Assembly (NCBI GenBank): GCA_021772165.1
Contig: JAJFMM010000223.1
Coordinates: forward strand, 1-10,412
Length of the DNA: 10,412 nt
From: Chlamydiota bacterium
GTDB taxonomy: Bacteria > Chlamydiota > Chlamydiia > Chlamydiales > SM23-39
Reading direction: 5' to 3'
The notes under the pieces are model-generated. The model did not search any database. It saw only the letters and a program-made list of their open reading frames with translations, and had not been told where the DNA came from. Shown here piece after piece: positions 1-4,704 of this stretch (the stretch's first letter is position 1; each line of letters starts with the position of its first letter). The position numbers were made by a program, and so were the translations under genes.

Positions 1-470
1 ATTATCCTCGCAAAAGATTCAAACATTACCATTAGTGCAGGCAGCCTGACGCTAGGTCCCGCCTCTACCATCACCGCGCCATCGGGAGTGTTTAAGCTCA
101 GTGAAGGTGCAGGTACAGGCACCCTGATCAATAATGGTTCAATCACTCCATCGAGCTTGATCCTCGAGGGAAACACCGTAACGAACAATCTTACGATCAG
201 CCCAACAGGCACGCTCGCAATTAGTGGACTCACAGGCAGCGGTGGCACGACCGTCAATAACACCATGACGCTCTCTTCCGGCGGGGCTTTTACTGTCGGC
301 GCTACGGGAGCAGCGGCCACAGCTCTGACCAACACCGGCACAGTAACCTCAGGCTCAACATTCACCGTTAATTCAGGCACTGTGACCAACAACTCTCCAG
401 GCACGATCTCGTCGACAGGCGCCTTCACAATCGCTGGCGGAGCCGTCATCAATAATTCCGGAGGAACGCT
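1..470 (+). repeat. Intragenic repeat, copy 1 (truncated at window edge)
   Basis: This segment matches 1165-1634 at a fixed offset of 1164 bp (388 codons) without gaps. By hand I count about 40 differences in the first 420 bases, so about 90% identity. Similarity fades after about 460, although the protein stays alignable to about 555. Many differences are at third codon positions. It encodes the beta-helix half of a passenger unit. Confidence 0.92.
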
Positions 471-3138
471 CGGATCGAGCACAGCAGATCTACTCTATTC
501 CGGAGGTACACTCACCTCATCGGATAACATGCTGGCCAAAGACTATACGCAAGCCTCAACCGTCGGTATCACTCTCAATTTTCCAGCAGCGACAGCAGCG
601 CCGGTCGGCAATCTATCCACTACAGGTGCAATCAATTTAAATAGCGGTACACTCACCGTCACGAGCACAGGCGGATTTGCGGGAGGAGCCTCTACTGAGG
701 TGACCCTATTCCAATCCTCCGGAACGGGCAAACAGCTCACCGGTGCCTTCTCAACGACCACAGTGCCTTTTGGTAAGATCAGTTATAATTATAGTGCCAA
801 TACAGTGACTTTAGGCGCTTCATCCACAGCTTGCGACGGCGTCTGGGCTGCCGCTGCGGATGGAAACTGGGCGACGATGGGCAACTGGGTTGCCTGTGTT
901 CCTGGACTCGGCGTTACAGCGGATCACGATACAGCGACCTTCGGTACAGTGGGGGCAGGAACTGTCGCAGTCGCTCTTGCCAATTCAGCAGGTACGGCAG
1001 TGCAGTCGGTGATTCTCCATAAAATGGACTTCAACTCAACCGCAACTGCCTATACAGTCAATCAGTTCACCGGCGCCATGGGAACGATCACTCTCGATAG
1101 CGTGCCGGGAGCCTCGGATCCACAAATCCATGTGATCGCCGGTACACATACGATCAATGCACCGATTGTTCTAACAAAAGATTCAAACATTACCATCAGT
1201 GCAGGCAGCCTGACGCTAGGTCCCGCCTCTACCATCACCGCGCCATCGGGAGTGTTTAAGCTCAGTGAAGGCGCAGGCGCAGGTACCCTGATCAACAATG
1301 GAACGATCACTCCATCGAGCTTGATCCTCGAGGGGAACACCGTAACGAACAATCTCACGATCAGTCCCACCGGCACGCTTACAATCCTTGGACTTGCAGG
1401 CAGTAGCGGCACGACCGTCAATAACACCATGACGCTCTCTTCCGGCGGAGCTTTTACTGTCGGCGCTACAGGAGCAGCAGCCACAGCCCTGACCAACAGC
1501 GGCACCGTGACCTCAGGTTCAACATTCACCGTTAATTCAGGCACTGTAACCAACAACTCCCCGGGAACGATCTCGTCGACAGGCACCTTTACAATCGCTG
1601 GCGGAGCCGTCGTCAACAACTCCGGCGCTACGCTCGGCACATCTGCCGCCGACATCACCGTTACCGGAGGCTCCGTCACAACGCAAGGAGCCATCTTAGC
1701 CAACAACTATACGCAGAGCGGAACGAGCGTTCTGCAAACCAACATCACCTCGACCACGAATTTCGGCAGCGTCGCAGCTAATGGCACAGCAACGCTTGGC
1801 GGCACACTCATCGTCAATGCCCAGCCCGATTTTGCGATGACCAACGGACAGTCAGTCGACCTCGTTACCTCAGGCACCGCATTGACAACGCAATTTGCCA
1901 GCGCCTCTTTAACGAACTTCCCGAGCAACATCATCCCGAGCCTTGTTTACAACTCAAATACCGTGGAGTTGGACATTCGAGAAACGATTCCAAATCCATC
2001 CCATGGATCTCACACCACCATCGCCTTTACCTCGATTATGCAGCATAACCATACACTCAACTTAAGAAACTTCCAGATGCGCAGTCGGATGCCAGCGCCG
2101 GAAGTGCCGGAAGTTGCCGCCGTGAGAAAACAGCCCTTTAATGAAAACGAGCTCTTCGCCTCGAACGGAAAATTGATGGCGCAGCAAGCCAATCCAATCA
2201 TCTTCCAAAAGCAAGAGCAGCAAGCGCAGAGAATGCAAGGCTCCGGATCCTTTTCTTCAGATCCATGGAATGTCTACGCCGGACCTATCGCCTCCTTTGG
2301 AGATGTTAAGTCAAAAGGCGATCAGATCGGCGCTGGCTATAAATCGGCAGGGTTTCTCTCGGGCTTTGACTACATCCTCAACGATGTGGAAGAGAGACGC
2401 TACATTGCAGGCTGGGGCGCAGCCTTCGAATACAGAAGAGTTTGGAATACTCTGAAAGAGAACAGCGGCAAAACAACCGTCGACCGCGTGCATGGAAGTT
2501 TGTATGGCACAGTCGTGCCGAAAGCGATTCCTGAGCTCGCGATCGAAGGGATCGCGGGATTTGCCTTCAACTGGGATGACTTAAGTCGCAATACCGGCAT
2601 CAACCAAGCGCTCACAGCGACAGCCGATACCTACGAGACGATTGGCGATCTATTCTTTGGCTTAGAATATACCTTTTCTCACACATCCTATGCTTGGATG
2701 CCGGAGCGCTTCGCCTTCATACCACTTTTGACATGGCAATATGTGGTCGATCACATCAGCACCTACACAGAACAAGGCGCAGGCCAGTTCAACCTGAGAG
2801 TGGACGGAGAGACGCTACAATCGGTTACAAGCCTGCTAGGAAGCAGGTTTACCTACCTCTTCGGAAATGCTGACTACAGCATGCTGGCGCAGCTGGATGC
2901 GGGCTGGATCTACGAGTACCTGGATCGAAGCCTGATCGTCAACTACACAGCCTTCAATGTGAACAATGTCGCTATTTCAGCGACGACCGTCGCACCGGGG
3001 CGCAACAGCCTCTTTTTAGCAGGTGACCTCCTGACGACATTCCCCGGCGGATGGCAGATTGAGACCAACTGCACCTATCAGCTCAACAGCCTCTTCTACG
3101 ATGTCTTCTTCTACCTAGGTTTCGGTCGGGTATTTTAG
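1..3138 (+). CDS. Autotransporter adhesin, 3' part (5' end outside window)
   Basis: The frame is open from base 1, so the N-terminus and signal peptide lie upstream; the GTG at 88 is internal. 1045 residues are visible. Residues 1 to about 650 are a Gly/Thr/Ser/Asn-rich passenger of roughly 20-residue beta-helix rungs with recurring NN or TN positions (e.g. VTNNLTIS, VNNTMTLSS, LTNTGTV). Around residues 278-320 sits a module with W-x(n)-GNW-x(n)-P-x(n)-D-x-ATFG, the style of autotransporter-associated beta-strand repeats, flanked by two Cys (residues 278 and 299). Residues about 660-755 are a charged, Gln-rich linker. Residues about 756-1045 (from base 2266) are an outer-membrane beta-barrel of alternating aromatic strands that ends GFGRVF, the terminal Phe typical of BAM substrates. 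The expected role is a surface-displayed adhesin or virulence factor exported by type V secretion. It resembles chlamydial Pmps in architecture but has only stray FxxN and GGAV motifs, so I do not call it a Pmp. No terminator is visible after the stop. Confidence 0.88.
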   Translation: MILAKDSNITISAGSLTLGPASTITAPSGVFKLSEGAGTGTLINNGSITPSSLILEGNTVTNNLTISPTGTLAISGLTGSGGTTVNNTMTLSSGGAFTVGATGAAATALTNTGTVTSGSTFTVNSGTVTNNSPGTISSTGAFTIAGGAVINNSGGTLGSSTADLLYSGGTLTSSDNMLAKDYTQASTVGITLNFPAATAAPVGNLSTTGAINLNSGTLTVTSTGGFAGGASTEVTLFQSSGTGKQLTGAFSTTTVPFGKISYNYSANTVTLGASSTACDGVWAAAADGNWATMGNWVACVPGLGVTADHDTATFGTVGAGTVAVALANSAGTAVQSVILHKMDFNSTATAYTVNQFTGAMGTITLDSVPGASDPQIHVIAGTHTINAPIVLTKDSNITISAGSLTLGPASTITAPSGVFKLSEGAGAGTLINNGTITPSSLILEGNTVTNNLTISPTGTLTILGLAGSSGTTVNNTMTLSSGGAFTVGATGAAATALTNSGTVTSGSTFTVNSGTVTNNSPGTISSTGTFTIAGGAVVNNSGATLGTSAADITVTGGSVTTQGAILANNYTQSGTSVLQTNITSTTNFGSVAANGTATLGGTLIVNAQPDFAMTNGQSVDLVTSGTALTTQFASASLTNFPSNIIPSLVYNSNTVELDIRETIPNPSHGSHTTIAFTSIMQHNHTLNLRNFQMRSRMPAPEVPEVAAVRKQPFNENELFASNGKLMAQQANPIIFQKQEQQAQRMQGSGSFSSDPWNVYAGPIASFGDVKSKGDQIGAGYKSAGFLSGFDYILNDVEERRYIAGWGAAFEYRRVWNTLKENSGKTTVDRVHGSLYGTVVPKAIPELAIEGIAGFAFNWDDLSRNTGINQALTATADTYETIGDLFFGLEYTFSHTSYAWMPERFAFIPLLTWQYVVDHISTYTEQGAGQFNLRVDGETLQSVTSLLGSRFTYLFGNADYSMLAQLDAGWIYEYLDRSLIVNYTAFNVNNVAISATTVAPGRNSLFLAGDLLTTFPGGWQIETNCTYQLNSLFYDVFFYLGFGRVF
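1165..1634 (+). repeat. Intragenic repeat, copy 2
   Basis: Second copy of the beta-helix segment seen at 1-470, in the same frame, offset 1164 bp. The sequence between the copies (about 556-1164) holds a variable beta-helix part and the W/GNW module. After copy 2 that module is not repeated; the passenger instead passes into the linker and barrel, so this is the last unit of the array. Confidence 0.92.
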
Positions 3139-3143
3139 AGATC

Positions 3144-3173
3144 TTGTAAAGAAATCGAAGAAAATAGTAGCTT
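3144..3173 (+). promoter_or_regulatory. Candidate promoter of the first CaaX gene
   Basis: TTGTAA (3144-3149), 18-bp spacer, TAGCTT (3168-3173). The same two blocks stand before the second paralog with a 17-bp spacer, while the spacer itself is less conserved. This supports them as -35 and -10 elements. If so, transcription would start near 3180, inside the left arm of the downstream dyad. An alternative is a -10 at TGTAAA (3145-3150), giving a leader that includes the full dyad. Confidence 0.45.
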
Positions 3174-3201
3174 GTTCGCCTTTCATTCAACAAAGGTGAA
3201 C
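3174..3201 (+). promoter_or_regulatory. Dyad covering the ribosome binding site of the first CaaX gene
   Basis: Arms GTTCGCCTTT (3174-3183) and AAAGGTGAAC (3192-3201) pair over 10 positions, with one G-U, around an 8-base loop. The right arm contains the Shine-Dalgarno AAGGTGA, and the ATG follows two bases after the stem. As RNA this would hide the ribosome binding site, like a thermometer or a protein-controlled translational switch. As DNA it is an inverted repeat that could be an operator overlapping the start of transcription. The same structure is retained before the second paralog. Confidence 0.6.
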
Positions 3202-3203
3202 TT

Positions 3204-3692
3204 ATGCCGATGTCAGTAACCTCTTCTTCAAATGCCCCACAGCAAGCAGCTCTTAATGAGACTTATGCAGCCGATCCGGTATCGCCCAATTCTTGGGTAG
3301 AAATCAGAGCTCAAAATTCAGTTGAGCCAGGTATGAAAATGGATTCGCTCAAATCAGAGATGCTGGTTGCCATGAGAAAAACTCAGGAGCATGTGAAGCA
3401 GCATCAAGAGGCTTGTTTGCAAATGAGACAACAGGATTCCTCTAAAGAAGCGGGAGATGTAATAGACTCATCGACATCAGAGTGCATAGTGGTGCTACGA
3501 GAGCGAAATCACAATCTTAAAGAACTATATTCTCGGTTCGAAGAAGAAGGCTCTTCTGAAGCAAGGGATAACATTGCATCTCAAATTCGTTCGGCGATCG
3601 GGGAAACTGATTCTAGATTGCTTAAAATGATAGATACTCTCCATGGACTCAGTAAAATTGAGGAGGATCAAGGTTCTTGTGCTCTCATGTAG
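3204..3692 (+). CDS. Small helical protein with C-terminal CaaX box (CALM), putative host-prenylated effector
   Basis: 162 residues, family not recognised. Residues 1-45 are polar and Ser/Asn/Gln/Ala-rich, with no hydrophobic signal peptide, as in type III secretion substrates. Residues about 48-150 are predicted to be charged amphipathic helices. The protein ends C159-A-L-M162, a canonical eukaryotic CaaX prenylation box; X = Met usually directs farnesylation. The paralog at 3822-4250 aligns without gaps over about 110 residues at roughly one third identity; shared positions include C71 and C94 (contexts ACL and EC). The final tetrapeptides differ but both obey the CaaX rule. Start chosen at 3204 because AAGGTGA lies four bases upstream and the leader-to-ATG distance matches the paralog; a second ATG lies at 3210. 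Inferred role: an effector lipidated by the host after secretion and anchored to host membranes. The CaaX box is seen; secretion and prenylation are inferred. It could instead be a bacterial cytosolic protein with a chance Cys. Confidence 0.82.
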   Translation: MPMSVTSSSNAPQQAALNETYAADPVSPNSWVEIRAQNSVEPGMKMDSLKSEMLVAMRKTQEHVKQHQEACLQMRQQDSSKEAGDVIDSSTSECIVVLRERNHNLKELYSRFEEEGSSEARDNIASQIRSAIGETDSRLLKMIDTLHGLSKIEEDQGSCALM

Positions 3693-3724
3693 CAGCTGCT
3701 GAAAGCAGAGATATTAGGAGTACT

Positions 3725-3756
3725 AGGGAGAGCTTGTTTTGTTCTCCCTTTCCTTT
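3725..3756 (+). terminator. Intrinsic terminator after the first CaaX gene
   Basis: Arms AGGGAGAGC (3725-3733) and GTTCTCCCT (3741-3749) form a 9-bp stem with one G-U and a 7-base T-rich loop. A run TTTCCTTT follows. It separates the two paralogs into independent transcription units, in line with each having its own copy of the promoter and leader. Confidence 0.75.
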
Positions 3757-3762
3757 GTTGTC

Positions 3763-3791
3763 TTGTAAAAAAGTCATAAAAGGAATAGCTT
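3763..3791 (+). promoter_or_regulatory. Candidate promoter of the second CaaX gene
   Basis: TTGTAA (3763-3768), 17-bp spacer, TAGCTT (3786-3791). It is a copy of the arrangement at 3144-3173 with a one-base shorter spacer. Placement directly after a terminator supports a separate promoter here. Confidence 0.45.
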
Positions 3792-3819
3792 GTTCGCCTT
3801 TCATTCAACCAAGGTGAAT
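3792..3819 (+). promoter_or_regulatory. Dyad covering the ribosome binding site of the second CaaX gene
   Basis: Core arms TTCGCCTT (3793-3800) and AAGGTGAA (3811-3818) pair over 8 positions with one G-U, around the same CATTCAAC loop region. Relative to the first copy, one loop-side A-T pair is lost (C at 3810) and the base pair at the foot becomes G-U (3792 with 3819). The Shine-Dalgarno AAGGTGA is again inside the right arm. Confidence 0.55.
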
Positions 3820-3821
3820 TT

Positions 3822-4250
3822 ATGTCGAGTTTAGCACCCACCGCTTCAGGTACCCGACTCCAACCAGCAGATTTCATACCGGGTCTTGTTGAGACAGTAA
3901 AAAGCGAGCTGCAAGCATCCGCGGAGAAAACAGCCCAGTATGTAAGTGAGCATCACCAGGCTTGTTTGGGTATGCAGAAATGGGATCACTCTCCAGCTGG
4001 AGCAAACATGATAAACGGTTCGATGACAGAGTGTTCGCGGATACAGCAAGTCCATGCGGATAAGCTTAAAGCTCTTTGTTCACAGTTCAGAGAAGCAGGT
4101 TCTTTTGTTGCAAAGACAGAAGTAGCAGTTTCAATTCGTACAGAGATCGAGGGAAAAGATACTCAACTGAGAGGGATAATAAATACTATGAATCAGCTAA
4201 GTCAAATGGCAGAGGCGGATCAAAAGAGAGAACGTTGTACCATTCTTTAA
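3822..4250 (+). CDS. Small helical protein with C-terminal CaaX box (CTIL) and basic flank, paralog of the preceding gene
   Basis: 142 residues, family not recognised; a tandem paralog of the protein at 3204-3692. The N-terminus is shorter (about 17 residues before the shared helical region) and polar, with no signal peptide. Shared features include the ACL and EC cysteine contexts, KLKALCSQF matching NLKELYSRF, and the IRTEI/IRSAI segment. It ends QKRER-C139-T-I-L142. X = Leu usually directs geranylgeranylation by GGTase I, and the basic run just before the Cys resembles the hypervariable ends of Rho/Rac-type GTPases. Start at 3822 is supported by AAGGTGA four bases upstream and by the leader copied from the first gene. 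It is convergent with the minus-strand gene ending at 4292, 41 bases away. Inferred: a secreted, host-prenylated membrane effector with a lipid class different from its sister. Direct evidence is limited to the motif and the paralogy. Confidence 0.82.
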   Translation: MSSLAPTASGTRLQPADFIPGLVETVKSELQASAEKTAQYVSEHHQACLGMQKWDHSPAGANMINGSMTECSRIQQVHADKLKALCSQFREAGSFVAKTEVAVSIRTEIEGKDTQLRGIINTMNQLSQMAEADQKRERCTIL

Positions 4251-4278
4251 AGACTGTCGAATCAGCTCAGCAGCCCCC

Positions 4279-4310
4279 TCGGTCGATTATTTTAACCGAT
4301 TTCTTCTTCT
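4279..4310 (+). terminator. Weak possible terminator after the second CaaX gene
   Basis: TCGGT (4279-4283) and ACCGA (4295-4299) form a 5-bp stem with an 11-base AT-rich loop, followed by the pyrimidine run TTTCTTCTTCT. It overlaps the last codons of the convergent gene. The stem is short, so this is tentative. Confidence 0.25.
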
Positions 4311-4591
4311 GGCGGGGGGGTGAAACCAAGGTCTTCGATCAGCTTGTTCGCAGCCGCCTCGATCTCTTTGTTCACCTTATGCCATGGATCATAGGCCATC
4401 TGGAACTGCACCGACTCCGCAAACATCAGAACATCTTGCTGGATAGGGTCTTCTAGAAAAAGAGCGCGGCTCTTTACCTCAGCAATCAGTATGTTTGTCT
4501 CCGGCTTCTGACCCTTGTGCAGACACTCCAAGATTTGTCCAATCTTTTCTGCAATTTCTATTTTAGCACGTATCGGTAGCTGCTTTTTCAT
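4292..4591 (-). CDS. Small soluble protein of unknown function
   Basis: 99 residues, not recognised. The start is the ATG at 4591 (minus strand), because GAGG lies seven bases upstream and a TATAAT box fits further up; an in-frame TTG four codons earlier (4603) overlaps the Shine-Dalgarno and is rejected. The N-terminus is basic (MKKQLPIRAK); the body looks helical with no membrane segment or signal peptide (IAEKIGQILECLHKG, then LFLEDPIQQDVLMFAESVQFQMAYDPWHKVNKEIEAAANKLIEDLGF); the tail is acidic (PPPEEEIG). On its coding strand the codons for the Pro run contain a C7 tract (plus-strand G7 at 4314-4320). It is divergent from sufB with a 113-base shared upstream region and convergent with the second CaaX gene. 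Real coding is supported by the ribosome binding site, the promoter and a sensible protein composition; nothing in it points to a function. Confidence 0.7.
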   Translation of the reverse strand: MKKQLPIRAKIEIAEKIGQILECLHKGQKPETNILIAEVKSRALFLEDPIQQDVLMFAESVQFQMAYDPWHKVNKEIEAAANKLIEDLGFTPPPEEEIG

Positions 4592-4608
4592 AATTAACCT
4601 CAAATTTA

Positions 4609-4637
4609 ATTATAATTGATGGGGGTTTTATTAATAA
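4609..4637 (-). promoter_or_regulatory. Promoter of the minus-strand small gene
   Basis: On the minus strand a perfect TATAAT (plus 4609-4614) lies 17 bases before the ATG. A poor -35 candidate, TTATTA (plus 4632-4637), is 17 bp further upstream. The -10 sits inside a 10-bp palindrome AATTATAATT (4608-4617). The 5' leader would be only about 11 bases and contains the GAGG ribosome binding site. Confidence 0.55.
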
Positions 4638-4664
4638 GGCGATTTAAATATTTGTCCTGTCGCG

Positions 4665-4693
4665 TTGACATTGAGTGCTCGATCGAGTAAAAT
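4665..4693 (+). promoter_or_regulatory. Near-consensus sigma-70-type promoter of the suf operon
   Basis: TTGACA (4665-4670), exactly 17 bp, TAAAAT (4688-4693). The AT-rich stretch around 4641-4653 (GATTTAAATATTT) is positioned like an UP element. Initiation seven bases after the -10 would be at about 4700-4701, leaving only ACTT before the sufB ATG at 4705. No Shine-Dalgarno is present, so the transcript would be effectively leaderless. Confidence 0.8.
4678..4687 (+). promoter_or_regulatory. Perfect 10-bp palindrome in the suf promoter spacer
   Basis: CTCGATCGAG is a perfect palindrome occupying the last ten bases of the -35/-10 spacer, directly abutting the -10. This is a classical position for a repressor operator. 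No regulator is identifiable in the window, so an iron- or Fe-S-responsive role is only a hypothesis. Confidence 0.4.
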
Positions 4694-4704
4694 TCTGCCC
4701 ACTT

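Noticed and set aside
88..90. GTG as the start of the autotransporter gene
   Set aside because: The frame stays open to base 1 and the residues before it match the second repeat copy (same residues before 1255), so it is internal.
1062..1706. 214-residue antisense open frame
   Set aside because: Opposite the repetitive passenger; Val/Pro-rich low-complexity shadow with no ribosome binding site.
1..2000. Assignment of the passenger as a chlamydial Pmp
   Set aside because: Only isolated FTVN and GGAV matches occur; the many GGA(I/L/V) and FxxN repeats that define Pmps are absent.
3139..3203. Terminator for the autotransporter gene
   Set aside because: No stem-loop with a T-run is visible between the stop and the next promoter blocks.
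3698..3711. Small hairpin CTGCT/AGCAG after the first CaaX gene
   Set aside because: Five-bp stem with a three-base loop and no T-run; the stronger terminator at 3725 explains termination.
4076..4456. Plus-strand open frame of 126 residues
   Set aside because: Begins inside the second CaaX gene in another frame and runs antisense through the 4292-4591 gene; composition is not protein-like.
4675..4677. GTG as the sufB start
   Set aside because: It lies between the -35 and -10 hexamers and would add ten residues not expected in SufB.
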